Shown piece by piece: positions 16,830-26,697 of a stretch of DNA of 64,000 nt (position 1 is its first letter; each line of letters begins with the position of its first letter). The DNA comes from Mucilaginibacter_A sp964251965 (GTDB lineage Bacteria; Bacteroidota; Bacteroidia; Sphingobacteriales; Sphingobacteriaceae): NCBI GenBank assembly GCA_964251965.1, contig CAXULQ010000007.1, positions 1-64,000 of the forward strand, read 5' to 3'. Under the pieces are notes generated by a model. The model saw only the letters and a program-made list of their open reading frames with translations, was not told the DNA's origin and searched no databases. Position numbers and translations under genes: made by a program.

Positions 16830-17367
16830 GTTCTACTTGTTTTTTTGTTTGATTATATTGTTCAATTACTTCCAGCTGCTCGTTTAATAATTCGGTTTCT
16901 ATCTGCAAATTTCGGATCATTGCCCGTAAAACCCGTTCCTGGTTCGGGCTTGCAATCAATTCTTTATTCAGTTTTTTATAGGTAGAATCCATTTTGATGA
17001 TCTCTGAGTTGAATTCATTATATAAGTCAGGATCAGATTTTGCAATTGCTTTCAGTTCCGTACGTTTACTTTCCACCACCGAAGCATAATGTATTTGCTG
17101 CCGCGCATATTCCGGGTTAATCCTGGCCAAATCAATTGGTTGCTGATGCTGTTTTTGCAGATAAAAAATAAAGCCAACACTCATTACAACCATAATCAGC
17201 GCAGCAATGCGCAATACAAAACCCAGCGTAAAGCTTTTTTTAGGTTGAAATTTTGCCGGTTGTGCCGGTAACCTTTCTTCAATTTTCGACCATAGGTTTG
17301 CATCCGGCTCCTGGTCGTTAAATTCATATTTGTTTTTTTTGATAAAATCCTCTAATCGCTTACTCAT
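16810..17367 (-). CDS. Membrane anti-sigma factor-like protein
   Basis: The 185-residue protein has an N-terminal cytoplasmic part (MSKRLEDFIKKNKYEFNDQE; DANLWSKIEERL), one transmembrane segment at about 49-67 (LGFVLRIAALIMVVMSVGFI) and a helical periplasmic C-terminus. It overlaps the ECF sigma gene by 4 bp and the downstream gene by 20 bp. This single-span topology beside an ECF sigma gene is that of an anti-sigma factor; there is no FecR domain. It is likely to hold the sigma factor at the membrane until an envelope signal arrives. Confidence 0.75.
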   Translation of the reverse strand: MSKRLEDFIKKNKYEFNDQEPDANLWSKIEERLPAQPAKFQPKKSFTLGFVLRIAALIMVVMSVGFIFYLQKQHQQPIDLARINPEYARQQIHYASVVESKRTELKAIAKSDPDLYNEFNSEIIKMDSTYKKLNKELIASPNQERVLRAMIRNLQIETELLNEQLEVIEQYNQTKKQVEHGTKSI

Positions 17368-17924
17368 TTTAAATGTCCTTTCTGTTTTAAAATATCGATC
17401 AGTTTTCTTTTTGCCCTTAAAAACTGAGTCCTCGAAGAATTTATGCTGATGTTAAGCACCTGGCCAATCTCTTCGTGGTCGTAACCTTCCAGCAGGTAAA
17501 GCGAAAAAACTACGCGGTAAGCTTGCGGCAACAACGGCAATGCTTCTTTTATCCGGTCAATTTTCCATTCGGTTTCTTCGTCATCTGTTTCTTCTTCCTC
17601 GGCAATGTGTTCTACATTTGTTTCGTCCAGATCAACCAATTCTGCCTTTCGTTTCCTTAAAAAATTAATAGCACGATGGATTACAATCTGCTTGATCCAG
17701 GCACCAAAGCTTGTTTCCTGCCTAAAATCTTTAATCCTGCCAAAAGCATCCAAAAAAGCTTCCTGTAAAACATCGTTTGCTTCGTCGGTATCGTTTACAA
17801 TACGAAAAGCGACGTTGTACATAGATTTGGAATATAGTTTATACAGCTCGAAATGAGCCGCTTTGTCTCCTTGTTTGCATTTGGCAACAAGCCCGAAATG
17901 TTTATCTATAAAAACGGCTTCCAA
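17364..17924 (-). CDS. ECF RNA polymerase sigma factor
   Basis: The 186-residue sigma-70 family factor has region 2 at about 20-85 (YKLYSKSMYNVAFRIVNDTD, then EANDVLQEAFLDAF; FGAWIKQIVIHRAINFLRKR) and region 4 at about 125-180 (LPQAYRVVFSLYLLEGYDHE, then the EEIGQVLNISINSSRTQFLR recognition helices). An acidic linker (EEEETDDEETEW) joins them. It is first in an operon with its anti-sigma and a DUF4097-like exported protein. The sequence encoding RIKEAL contains an element arm (17540-17553). Confidence 0.93.
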   Translation of the reverse strand: MEAVFIDKHFGLVAKCKQGDKAAHFELYKLYSKSMYNVAFRIVNDTDEANDVLQEAFLDAFGRIKDFRQETSFGAWIKQIVIHRAINFLRKRKAELVDLDETNVEHIAEEEETDDEETEWKIDRIKEALPLLPQAYRVVFSLYLLEGYDHEEIGQVLNISINSSRTQFLRAKRKLIDILKQKGHLK

Positions 17925-18197
17925 TTGTAATCTGCTTTCGTACTAAAAGACACCATAGTTTTTAAAACGTTACACTTATTTTTCGGGAAGATAGAATAAC
18001 AAACAACAGGTTTTGTTATGAAGGTTATTAAAGGGAAAAGAAGGCGATAATTAAGTAATAAATGCTTTTGATTTAATTAGAAAAAGGCTTTTATAAAAAT
18101 TGTAGTTGTGTAACAATTTTATCGGCTTTCTTAAAATTCAGATTTTTATCAGTCTTGGGACGCATTTTTGTTGCCGATAACCCACAATTGGTTTAAT

Positions 18198-20702
18198 ATG
18201 AAGCATATTTTTATTTTCTCTTTTTTTATTTTCTTATCGGCAACAATAAATGCACAAGTTAAAAGCAATAATGGCAATGGCCATATTACTGGTAAAGTGA
18301 TAGATGCCCAAACCAAAGCCGCTGTTGATTACGCTACCATAACAGTTTTTAAACAAGGCAGTACAAGCCCGCTTAACGGAACAGTTACAGATGCCAAAGG
18401 CGGCTTTGATATAAAAAACCTGCCTTTAGGGGAATATGAAGTTTCTGTTGATTTTATTGGTTATCAGCGTAAAATGGTTAACCATGTTGTCATTTCTGCT
18501 AATACGCTGAATGTAGTTTTGGGGACCATCAGCCTTGCTTCGGTTCAAAACCAGTTAAAAGGCGTAACGATTACAGGAACTGCCGCTATGGTGGAAAATA
18601 AAATAGACAAATTGGTATACAATGCCGCAAACGACCTTACCGCGCAAGGCGGCGTTGCAATTGATGTGCTAAAAAAAGTACCGATGGTTAGTGTTGATAT
18701 TGATGGAAATGTAGAACTGCAAGGAAACCCAAACATCCGTTTTTTAATTAATGGCAAACCTTCCAGTATTTTTGGTGCCAGTTTGTCTGATGCCTTGCAA
18801 TCTATCCCGGCGAGCCAAATTAAAAGTATCGAAGTAATAACCAGTCCCGGCGCAAAATACGATGCAAATGGCACGGGCGGCATCATCAATATTATTTTAA
18901 AAGAAAGCAAAGTACAGGGCTTTAACGGAAGCGTTAACCTTTCTGCGGGTACAAGGCGCGAAAACGGTTCTGTTAATTTAAATGTGCGTAAAGGTAATTT
19001 TGGTGTAAATGCTTATTTTACAGGTAATGATCAAATCAATACCAAAACTGTAAACACAACCGACCGCTTATCTTACAATAATGCAAGGGACACAACTACG
19101 CATTTATTACAAACAGGAAATAGTGCCGTTAAAAGAAGCGGTTATAATTCGGGCTTAAGTTTTAATTGGAGCATTACGCCAAAAGACGAATTTACGGCTG
19201 CTGTTGGTTTTAACCATTTTGGCAACACCAGCAGCGGTTTAACTAACCAGCAACAAAACAGCGAATCAATATCTTCTAACAATAACTTTTCTAATTTGCT
19301 TAGTTTGCGCAATTCAAATAGCAAGTTTAATGCAAATGCAATTGACTACAGTTTAGATTATAAAAAAACATTTAAAAAAGAAGGACAGGAACTGGACATT
19401 TTATACAGTGCCAGCAACAGTAAAAACACTTCTGATTTTTTCCAGCAGCAGGATTATCTTACAGGAAGGTATCCATCATCCGGTTCGATGAGCAACAATC
19501 CCGGAAAAGACAGGCAAACCAATATTTCTATTGATTATACGCATCCTTTTACCGAAAAATTTACTTTGGAAACCGGTGCTAAAGGCGTTTTTGAAACCAT
19601 TAACAATACGGTAGCAACAGATACATTGGCCGGTGCCGATTTTATACCAAACGCCAATCAAACCTACGGCTTTAACTATAGCCGTCAGATTTATGCGTAT
19701 TACCTTTCTGCCCAATTCTCCGTATTTAAAGATTTTATTGAAGGAAAGGCCGGCCTTCGGGATGAATACACCACGTCTTCTGCCGATTTCGCCGGAACAC
19801 ATCTCCCAAGCTATAATACTTTGGCACCTTCGCTTGTGCTTTCACACAAAATCGATAAAACACAAACTATCAAGTTAAGCTATACTTACAGGATACAACG
19901 GCCGGATTATGGTGATTTAAACCCGTTTTACAACATCAGCGACCCGCACAATATTAGCACCGGAAACCCAAATTTAAAGCCGGAAATCGGCCACAATTAT
20001 GAACTTGGATATAACAAATCTTATGAAGGTGGCGCCAATTTTTATGTAGGTGCTTTTTATCGGCACAATACGGATGACATCCAAGCTTACACCACACATT
20101 TTGATGTTTTAAATATTGGCGGCACGCAATACTCCAATGTTTTTTTAAACCAACGTGATAATATTGGTTCCGAAACCACAACTGGTATCAATTTATTTGG
20201 CTCAGTACCGGTTACAAGTAAATTTAATTTACGTTCTAATATGTTTTTTGGCGATCGGATAACTACCAATCCGGGCAACCCAACTGTTAGTGGTTTTACC
20301 TATCGCATCAACTTAAATGCTTCTTATAATTTTGCGCATGACCTTACTGCCGAAGTTTTTGGAAACTACAATGCTTCGCAACGGACCATACAAGGTACAA
20401 GGCCGGCATTTGCATTTTACAACCTGGCTTTGCGCAAACAATTTGATAATAAAAAAGCAAGTATAGGTTTAACTGCGTCCAATCCTTTTAATCAATATGT
20501 TAATCAAAGGTCGGTTGTTATGGGCAGTACTTTTTATCAAACCAATTTACGCCAGGTACAGTTCCAATCTTTTGGTATAAGCTTAAGTTACAAGTTTGGC
20601 AAGCTTGAATTTAAGAAAGATGAAAAAGAGAAAGATGATGACAACAACCAAGTACAGCCGGACCAGCCGAACCAACCTGTTAAGGCCAATAATAACAAGT
20701 AA
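18198..20702 (+). CDS. Outer-membrane beta-barrel receptor (TonB-dependent-receptor-like)
   Basis: The start at MKHIFIFSFFIFLSATINAQ gives 834 residues; an in-frame TTG at 18168 adds ten non-leader residues. Domains in order: signal peptide, a carboxypeptidase-regulatory-like Ig domain (ITGKVIDAQTKAAVDYATIT ... LPLGEYEVSVDFIGY), a plug (VDIDGNVELQGNPNIRFLIN, AKYDANGTGGIINIILKE) and a large barrel with LKPEIGHNYELGYNK. No SusD partner is present, so this is the outer membrane beta-barrel family 3 type rather than SusC. Cargo is unknown. The charged Asp/Lys/Gln tail is unusual but low complexity. Confidence 0.9.
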   Translation: MKHIFIFSFFIFLSATINAQVKSNNGNGHITGKVIDAQTKAAVDYATITVFKQGSTSPLNGTVTDAKGGFDIKNLPLGEYEVSVDFIGYQRKMVNHVVISANTLNVVLGTISLASVQNQLKGVTITGTAAMVENKIDKLVYNAANDLTAQGGVAIDVLKKVPMVSVDIDGNVELQGNPNIRFLINGKPSSIFGASLSDALQSIPASQIKSIEVITSPGAKYDANGTGGIINIILKESKVQGFNGSVNLSAGTRRENGSVNLNVRKGNFGVNAYFTGNDQINTKTVNTTDRLSYNNARDTTTHLLQTGNSAVKRSGYNSGLSFNWSITPKDEFTAAVGFNHFGNTSSGLTNQQQNSESISSNNNFSNLLSLRNSNSKFNANAIDYSLDYKKTFKKEGQELDILYSASNSKNTSDFFQQQDYLTGRYPSSGSMSNNPGKDRQTNISIDYTHPFTEKFTLETGAKGVFETINNTVATDTLAGADFIPNANQTYGFNYSRQIYAYYLSAQFSVFKDFIEGKAGLRDEYTTSSADFAGTHLPSYNTLAPSLVLSHKIDKTQTIKLSYTYRIQRPDYGDLNPFYNISDPHNISTGNPNLKPEIGHNYELGYNKSYEGGANFYVGAFYRHNTDDIQAYTTHFDVLNIGGTQYSNVFLNQRDNIGSETTTGINLFGSVPVTSKFNLRSNMFFGDRITTNPGNPTVSGFTYRINLNASYNFAHDLTAEVFGNYNASQRTIQGTRPAFAFYNLALRKQFDNKKASIGLTASNPFNQYVNQRSVVMGSTFYQTNLRQVQFQSFGISLSYKFGKLEFKKDEKEKDDDNNQVQPDQPNQPVKANNNK

Positions 20703-20725
20703 TTATTGATGCATTTTGGTTAACA

Positions 20726-20846
20726 ATGCTTCTTTTATCACTTAAAAATTTGTGTGTACCTTTTGTATCGTCAATTGAATTAACAATACAAAAGGTAATC
20801 AGAATAACTGTTTTTGCAGATAATTTTAAGGGGATAAAAGAAGTAT
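20726..20846. repeat. Dispersed palindromic element (121 bp, composite)
   Basis: Arms ATGCTTCTTTTATCAC (20726) and GATAAAAGAAGTAT (20833-20846) enclose a second inner pair, CCTTTTGTAT facing ATACAAAAGG, and a second-family-like AACTGTTTTTGC near 20802. It is the longest copy seen. Confidence 0.8.
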
Positions 20847-20886
20847 CATTTTTAATAAATCAGAGTAATTTTTAGAAAGATACTCT

Positions 20887-22113
20887 TTAAAAAACCTCTC
20901 CTAAGTTTACAAAAAACCCTTGTGAACTGTTGCCAATTCCATAATCAATACACAAGTTGGTATTAGAACGTTTGTTAAATTTGATCCTTAAACCTGGCCC
21001 ATATCCCGGCAGTATCCTTTGAAACCTATTGTCTGTGTAACTTGAAAAGCTTTCTGCGTTAGCAAACACTACGCCTCCCAATAAACCATTTTTAGTAATT
21101 TTAAAACGATATTCTCCTTCCAAGTACAGCATACTGTTCCCCCTAAACCTTCCTTGCGGATAACCTCTTCCCGTATTTCCACCAGTATCCCAGCCAGTGC
21201 TTGGCAAATCAAGATAAGGCGGATGGCCGTTTAAAGTAACCCAATCCAACATCCAAAAAGCAAGTACATTGTTAGATTTCTGTCCAAGTTTAAAATACTT
21301 TCTGAAATCAAAAGTTAAAGATTGCCACGGTGTATCGCTTCCTAAAAATTGAAAGTTGGAACGATAAATGAGGTTGGTATAAAGTCCGCCTAAAGGATTG
21401 ATAGGATTTTTTCGGTTATCAAACAACAAATTATAAGTTAAACCAGAAGAGGTAGATTTGGAATTAAGGCCATATTTTTTAAAATCAGAAACACTGTTGT
21501 CCAAGTCTCCGGCTTGTGTAATTTGATAATGATAGTCTAAGTTGTATCCAAAACCAGTATAAAAGTTTGTAAAAACTTTTCTAAGTATAGTTTGATAAAA
21601 CCGGATATAAGAATAAGTAATCAGGTTGGTTTCGCCTTCTGTTGTTAAGCTTCCTAAACCGAAAGTATTTTCCGGGTATTTTAGAAAACGCCAGTCGCCG
21701 ATAAAATTGTACTTCTGATCTTTTGTCCAGATATTGGAATTGGTATGAAATAAAAATTGCTTGTGCTGATCATAAGTAACGTTAGAAAATGCGGTGGAGA
21801 GTTTTTCTTTATTGTTTTCATCCGTGTAAAAAACAACATTGCCAGATAAATCCACGGCAAAACCTGTCGACAAAGTATAACCGGCAGAAGGCACAAGCGA
21901 AAAATTAAATTGTTTGGTTACCGAATCGGTTTTAGGGCGAGGTTTCTTACTGAAAGAATGAAGCACATCGATAATGTCTTTTTGCGCTACTATCGTATCT
22001 TGTAAAATCGTTGAAGACTTGGCTGGAAATGAACTTTTTGTATCTTTTGCATAAGCATTAATAAGTGTTATTACCTGGATAATGCCGATAAACAAAGTTT
22101 TAAGATTTTTCAA
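20887..22113 (-). CDS. Outer-membrane BamA/TamA-type (Omp85 barrel) protein
   Basis: The 408-residue protein has a signal peptide ending at NAYA and then mostly a beta-barrel: LVPSAGYTLSTGFAVDLSGN, LTYNLLFDNRKNPINPLGGL, GNTGRGYPQGRFRGNSMLYL with an RGY/RGxx motif, EGEYRFKI and a final aromatic-containing strand ending GEVF. These are hallmarks of the bacterial surface antigen (D15/Omp85) barrel. No POTRA domains are evident, so it is a short barrel-only form of uncertain role. It is flanked by element copies on both sides and convergent with the upstream receptor. Confidence 0.8.
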   Translation of the reverse strand: MKNLKTLFIGIIQVITLINAYAKDTKSSFPAKSSTILQDTIVAQKDIIDVLHSFSKKPRPKTDSVTKQFNFSLVPSAGYTLSTGFAVDLSGNVVFYTDENNKEKLSTAFSNVTYDQHKQFLFHTNSNIWTKDQKYNFIGDWRFLKYPENTFGLGSLTTEGETNLITYSYIRFYQTILRKVFTNFYTGFGYNLDYHYQITQAGDLDNSVSDFKKYGLNSKSTSSGLTYNLLFDNRKNPINPLGGLYTNLIYRSNFQFLGSDTPWQSLTFDFRKYFKLGQKSNNVLAFWMLDWVTLNGHPPYLDLPSTGWDTGGNTGRGYPQGRFRGNSMLYLEGEYRFKITKNGLLGGVVFANAESFSSYTDNRFQRILPGYGPGLRIKFNKRSNTNLCIDYGIGNSSQGFFVNLGEVF

Positions 22114-22258
22114 GAAAATTTGATTAATATGTTATGGCAAATATGATAAGGTCGCAGATATTCGTTGCATTTAAAATACTTTTTTATAAACGATTGTAAC
22201 GTTGATAACAATATAGATAGAAGATATTTAATGTTGTTTAAAAGTTAATTTCTAATTT

Positions 22259-22309
22259 TTGCTTCTTTTATCACTAAAGAAATAAAATTATTGTGGATAA
22301 AAGAAGTAC
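22259..22309. repeat. Dispersed palindromic element (short, 51 bp)
   Basis: TTGCTTCTTTTATCAC (22259) faces GATAAAAGAAGTAC (22296-22309). It sits between the Omp85-type gene and the PepSY-like gene. A further single arm GATAAAAGAAGCAT lies at 22837-22850. Confidence 0.8.
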
Positions 22310-22338
22310 CGGATTTGATTTCTAAGTTTTAATATATT

Positions 22339-22770
22339 TCAATCAATTTTAACAAAATTTCCTTTTTCATCAAACACCAAATCCTTTCCTTTTACTTCAG
22401 CTTCAAAAAAATTCTTGCCTTTTGCATCGGTAACTTTTCCGGCTTCTGTAATCTTTGCGCCTTTATAATGTTGCTGTACATATTTGGCTACTTCAGCAGG
22501 AAGGCTTTCAGCTTTAATAGCTTGTACCTGTTCAATAAATCTGCCTTGCGGTGTAAATTGTACAGATAAATCTTCGCCTGATTTTCCTCCCCAATTAGCT
22601 TCAAAGTTTCCCTTTTCTTTCTCCCAAGTTACTTTTGTGGCTTTAGGGTACTTTTGCATTAAAGCTGATTTTACAAGGGGAGGCACAACCGCTGATTTAA
22701 TGTTTTGTGCCTGTGCGCTACTCAACACAAACAACAAAGCCGGAAATGAAATGAATAATATTTTTTTCAT
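22339..22770 (-). CDS. Periplasmic PepSY-like protein
   Basis: The 143-residue protein has a signal peptide ending at AQAQ and two tandem PepSY-like (beta-lactamase-inhibitor-like) units: LVKSALMQKYPKATKVTWEK ... NFEANW and LPAEVAKYVQQHYKGAKITE ... FFEAEVKGKDLVFDEKGNFV. This small exported family is very common in Bacteroidetes and is thought to bind or inhibit ligands, with no enzymatic activity. It is divergent from the two-component system that follows; such proteins are often regulated by an adjacent two-component pair. Confidence 0.85.
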   Translation of the reverse strand: MKKILFISFPALLFVLSSAQAQNIKSAVVPPLVKSALMQKYPKATKVTWEKEKGNFEANWGGKSGEDLSVQFTPQGRFIEQVQAIKAESLPAEVAKYVQQHYKGAKITEAGKVTDAKGKNFFEAEVKGKDLVFDEKGNFVKID

Positions 22771-22972
22771 GATCTTTTTTTGAAAATTAGTATTTAATTC
22801 TGTTTAAATGTTGTTGGTAATATTCAATTTTAGGTAGATAAAAGAAGCATTATATGATATTAAAAAATATTTTTCTTGCCGAAGTTCTAAAAATAAAAGT
22901 TTGCACATTCAATTTAATCCTGTTAAAAAATCATACAGAATTTATCCAAAATCACTTCATACTTTTATTATT

Positions 22973-23650
22973 GTGAAAATATTGATTGTAGAAGACGAGA
23001 AAGGCCTGCGGGAAAGCATCGAAGATTATTTTAACAGTGCCGGAAACATTTGCGAAACTGCCATAAACTTTGCAACGGCTTGGGAAAAAATCAATTTGTA
23101 CAGGTACGATTGTATTGTGCTGGATATTACTTTGCCGGGTGGCAATGGTTTGGAACTATTGGATATGTTGAAAAAAAATGAATATCCGGACGGTTTACTA
23201 ATTATATCTGCAAAAAACTCTTTAGATGATAAACTTAGTGGTTTAAACTTGGGCGCCGATGATTATTTAACCAAACCTTTTCATTTATCAGAGTTGCAGG
23301 CCAGGGTAATGGCAATCATCAGGCGGAAATCTTTTGGAGGAAACAATGTGTTGAAGTTTAATGAAATCATTATTGACTTGCAAGCCAAAACAGTCCAAGT
23401 TAATAATGTGTCAGTTAAATTTACCCGAAAAGAATATGCTTTACTTTTATATTTTTTTGTGAACAAAGGGAAAATTGTATCCAAGAATGCAATTGCAGAA
23501 CACTTGTGGGGAGATGAATTTGATGTGGTAAACAATTACGATTTTATTTACTCGCATGTAAAAAACATTAGAAAAAAATTGTTAGAATCAGGCTGTAAAG
23601 ATTACATACAAGCTGCTTATGGTATGGGTTATAAATTTACCGACTTGTGA
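22973..23650 (+). CDS. OmpR-family response regulator
   Basis: A GTG start at 22973 makes the protein begin MKILIVEDEKGLRESIEDYF, the canonical receiver N-terminus, giving 225 residues; an upstream in-frame TTG at 22901 adds a basic stretch without homology. The receiver carries the acidic pair (VEDE), phospho-Asp in CIVLDITLPGG, and Lys in LTKPFHLSEL. The C-terminal winged helix (VQVNNVSVKFTRKEYALLLY ... IAEHLWGDEFDVVNNYDFIY) binds DNA. It overlaps the kinase gene by 4 bp. It may control the divergent PepSY-like gene. Confidence 0.92.
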   Translation: MKILIVEDEKGLRESIEDYFNSAGNICETAINFATAWEKINLYRYDCIVLDITLPGGNGLELLDMLKKNEYPDGLLIISAKNSLDDKLSGLNLGADDYLTKPFHLSELQARVMAIIRRKSFGGNNVLKFNEIIIDLQAKTVQVNNVSVKFTRKEYALLLYFFVNKGKIVSKNAIAEHLWGDEFDVVNNYDFIYSHVKNIRKKLLESGCKDYIQAAYGMGYKFTDL

Positions 23651-24915
23651 AACTTTTAACAAAGTATAACAGGGTTAATTTGATAACTGCGATTTTGGTT
23701 ATATTGGTAACCGGCGTTATTTATTACCAAGTCATCAGCATGATCCTTAACCGGCAAGTTGATCAGGATTTGGAGGTGGAAGAACAGGAAGTTTTTGAAT
23801 TTGTGCGCCTCAACCATCATCTACCGCAGGTTTTCAAATCTACTGATCAGCAAATATTGTTTAAGCAGGTTGGTGCAGTTAAAATTCCGCGCCATTTTAT
23901 CAACACTAATTTTTATAATTCCAAAGAAAAGGAAAATGAATCGGGAAGGGGTTTAATTAGTTCTGTTATTGTTGGAGGCCAGAAATATAAGATACTAATT
24001 GTTGAATCTAAAGTTGAAACAGAAGACCTCGTCCAGATAATTTTCGGGATTACATTGGCCGTAATTTTAATCCTTTTAACCGTATTGTTTATCATCAATA
24101 GACTAATCCTTGGCCGTTTATGGCAGCCTTTTTATGATACTTTGCTTCGCTTAAAAACTTTTAATGTTGCCAATAAGGAAAAATATTTAAAAAACAGCCA
24201 TTCGGGCATTGAAGAATTTGATGAATTAAACCAGGCCATTAATTTGATGGAAGCCAAGGTTATTAAAGATTATAACGATTTAAAATCTTTTACAGAAAAT
24301 GCTTCGCACGAATTGGTGACACCAATTGCCGTAATTAATTCTAAGTTAGACATCTTGTTGCAAACCGACCAGTTTTCTGAAGCACAAAGTAAGTTGCTTG
24401 GGGATTTGTACCAGAGCGTGGCCAAACTAACACATTTAAACAAAGCAATGCTGCTGCTCGCCAAAATAGAAAATCAATTAATGGCTGATAAAAGAAGCAT
24501 CAGTTTAAAAACGATTTTGGATGAGCAGTTGCAACGTTTTAACGAACTTTTTACAATTAAAAACATAACCGTTAGTACTTCCATTGTTGAAAAACAGGTT
24601 AACGCAAACGAATTTTTGCTGGAGATTTTGCTAAATAATTTGATCGGCAACGCAATCCGGCACAATTTGAATAATGGAACAATTTATTTAGAGTTGAACG
24701 AAAATGAATTGATCATCTGCAATACAGGAAAAGAAAAGCCTTTACAAGTTGAAGAAATATACAATCGTTTTAGCAAATCTTCAGAATCAGAAGGAAGTGG
24801 CTTAGGTTTAACTATATCCAAACAAATATGTGCAACTTATAATTGGAACTTGGATTATCAATATACAGATTGTAAACATTATTTTGTTGTAAAATTTGCG
24901 AACTTGCAATCCTGA
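23647..24915 (+). CDS. Sensor histidine kinase
   Basis: The 422-residue membrane kinase has TM1 at about 11-31 (NLITAILVILVTGVIYYQVI), a periplasmic loop of ~110 residues, TM2 at about 130-150 (IIFGITLAVILILLTVLFII), the DHp helix with His in ENASHELVTPIAVINSKLDI, and an ATPase domain with N box (LLNNLIGNAIRHN) and G box (SEGSGLGLTISKQI). The GTG start overlaps the regulator's stop (GTGA). An element arm (24487-24500) is translated as ADKRSIS in the linker between DHp and the ATPase domain. The signal sensed is unknown. Confidence 0.92.
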   Translation: MKLLTKYNRVNLITAILVILVTGVIYYQVISMILNRQVDQDLEVEEQEVFEFVRLNHHLPQVFKSTDQQILFKQVGAVKIPRHFINTNFYNSKEKENESGRGLISSVIVGGQKYKILIVESKVETEDLVQIIFGITLAVILILLTVLFIINRLILGRLWQPFYDTLLRLKTFNVANKEKYLKNSHSGIEEFDELNQAINLMEAKVIKDYNDLKSFTENASHELVTPIAVINSKLDILLQTDQFSEAQSKLLGDLYQSVAKLTHLNKAMLLLAKIENQLMADKRSISLKTILDEQLQRFNELFTIKNITVSTSIVEKQVNANEFLLEILLNNLIGNAIRHNLNNGTIYLELNENELIICNTGKEKPLQVEEIYNRFSKSSESEGSGLGLTISKQICATYNWNLDYQYTDCKHYFVVKFANLQS

Positions 24916-24949
24916 TTCTTTTAAATTTCTTTTAACTTTTATTTTTTTT

Positions 24950-25363
24950 ATGTGGTGGATATACGCGTTATTATCAGCTTTCTTTGCGTCGCTTACGGCA
25001 ATTTTCGCCAAGATTGGAGTTACAAATGTTAATTCTGACCTGGCAACTGCCATTCGTACTGTTGTTATTTTGATAGTGGCCTGGGGAATAGCCATGGCCA
25101 GGGGAGAACTGAAAGGAATAACAGAACTTTCGCGCCACAGCATTTTGTTTCTAATTTTATCAGGATTGGCAACTGGCTTATCTTGGATATTCTATTACAA
25201 AGCTTTGCAAATTGGCAAAGTATCACAAGTTGCACCGGTAGATAAACTGAGCGTAGCTTTAACCATTGTACTTTCTGTGGTTATCCTAAAAGAAACCCTA
25301 TCGTTAAAAGCTGCAATTGGTGCCGTAATGATTATAGGCGGAACTTTAGTTTTGATTTTTTAG
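24950..25363 (+). CDS. Half-size EamA-family transporter
   Basis: Starting at MWWIYALLSAFFASLTAIFA, the 137-residue protein has about five hydrophobic segments and one EamA unit, ending with VLSVVILKETLSLKAAIGAV (the typical KE-L conserved helix) and GGTLVLIF. Most EamA/DMT exporters have two such units (~290 residues), so this would function as a dimer, like the small 4-5 TM members. An upstream in-frame ATG at 24896 would add 18 mostly hydrophobic residues overlapping the kinase gene. Confidence 0.85.
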   Translation: MWWIYALLSAFFASLTAIFAKIGVTNVNSDLATAIRTVVILIVAWGIAMARGELKGITELSRHSILFLILSGLATGLSWIFYYKALQIGKVSQVAPVDKLSVALTIVLSVVILKETLSLKAAIGAVMIIGGTLVLIF

Positions 25364-25429
25364 AATAGCAAAGTATCCAATTTAAAATGCTTTAAAACTG
25401 GTTTAGGTTTAATTTCAGGAAAAATTATA

Positions 25430-25445
25430 ATGCTTCTTTTATGCC
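25430..25445. repeat. Single arm of the dispersed element
   Basis: ATGCTTCTTTTATGCC followed by the usual ATAAATTTTGTTTC continuation, with no recognisable right arm. It sits between the EamA gene and the convergent outer-membrane gene. Confidence 0.7.
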
Positions 25446-25527
25446 TATAAATTTTGTTTCAATTTGATATAAAAACAAAACACATCTCAAACTTTTCGTT
25501 TTATAAACTAAATCCTTCTAAATCCTT

Positions 25528-26289
25528 TTAAAACCTTCGGCCAAGAATAATTTTAAAAATAGCCTTGTCTGTGCTGTTTGTGAAACCATAACCAATGCCA
25601 GCATTAAATTCCCAATTTGGGCTAACATTTAAATCAGTGGCCGCAAATAATTGTTGCTGTTGCTGATTAAAAGTATCATAATGAAAAAATGGACCAGTAC
25701 TTCCGTAATATTCCAATCCTAATGCAACTGCTTTGCTAACATCGTAACTGCCTTTCACATTCGGCGAAAATATGAGTCCACGGCCAGCATCCGGCCCTTT
25801 AAAACTTTCCTCCAAAGTAGGGTTGAGGGAAACATAAATTTTAGACCACTTTTTATCAATGATCGGACGGATTTCAAGCGTACTGGTATTTGCCGAAAAT
25901 TCCTTTTTCTGAAATCCAAACTCAGTTGAAATACTTACCCCAAAAGGCCAATGCCAACTATCGGGTGCTGCTACCCTTGGCCGGATGTGCGAACCAACGT
26001 AAGCAGTCCGCCCGACGTTGCCAACTGCATTAAAAAAGTAAAAACCGGTTTCGAACCAAGGTGTCCAGCCATGTGTTATTTCTATTGTTTCATGGATAAC
26101 ATGGTTGTCGGGCAATTCGCCGTCAATAATTCCTTTACTTCCGTTTAGGGTGTAATTACTGTGCAATTCAACCATGGTCCTGCCTTTTTCTACCGTTTCA
26201 GAACCATAAACCTGTATTTCATAGTTGTCCTGTGCTTTGAGTTTTACAGCAGAAAGCAAGACAATCAGCAGTATAAATATTTTGTTCAT
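25528..26289 (-). CDS. Putative outer-membrane beta-barrel protein, function unknown
   Basis: The 253-residue protein has a signal peptide (MNKIFILLIVLLSAVKLKAQ) and then alternating aromatic strands (MVELHSNYTLNG, WFETGFYFFNAVGN, WEFNAGIGYGFTN), ending in a strand with Phe as the last residue (KIILGRRF). This is the usual signature of an outer-membrane barrel of about 8-12 strands. No family was recognised with confidence. It is convergent with the EamA gene and is followed upstream by a full element copy. Confidence 0.6.
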   Translation of the reverse strand: MNKIFILLIVLLSAVKLKAQDNYEIQVYGSETVEKGRTMVELHSNYTLNGSKGIIDGELPDNHVIHETIEITHGWTPWFETGFYFFNAVGNVGRTAYVGSHIRPRVAAPDSWHWPFGVSISTEFGFQKKEFSANTSTLEIRPIIDKKWSKIYVSLNPTLEESFKGPDAGRGLIFSPNVKGSYDVSKAVALGLEYYGSTGPFFHYDTFNQQQQQLFAATDLNVSPNWEFNAGIGYGFTNSTDKAIFKIILGRRF

Positions 26290-26392
26290 TCAAATCATGT
26301 TTCTGCGTGAAACTATATAAGAATTCTGAAGAAATATTGGAGAAGTTTTGATGGTGCTTGTCAAACTTCAAAAAAATTCGATTCGGTTTGCA

Positions 26393-26482
26393 ATGCTTCT
26401 TTTATCGGGTAAAAACTTCTATTGCATTTGTCTTTTTTTAAAATCAATACAAACACAAGTTTTGTAAGGATAAAAGAAGTAT
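26393..26482. repeat. Dispersed palindromic element (90 bp)
   Basis: ATGCTTCTTTTATCGG (26393) and GATAAAAGAAGTAT (26469-26482), with inner complementary AT-rich segments. The remaining bases up to about 26690 (408-bp gap in all) contain no supported gene. Confidence 0.85.
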
Positions 26483-26697
26483 GGTTAGTATTTGGCCAAG
26501 CCTTTTCGCCTTTAAAAACATCAACAATTTCAACCGCTCTTTTAAGTATCGATATAGAATAAAAATTAAAGCAAACCTGGCGCGGTTATTCAGGCTCGTT
26601 AAAAGATTGTTTTTAATTTTCAAGCCTCCAAATTCACTACAGAATTTAGTGATATGTTTATCCAAAAGTTTTTAGAATAACCACAATAGAAGCCCAT

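Noticed and set aside
18198..20702. A SusC/SusD polysaccharide utilisation locus
   Set aside because: Neither receptor gene has a SusD neighbour, and both look like barrel family 3; the glycosidases are not next to them.
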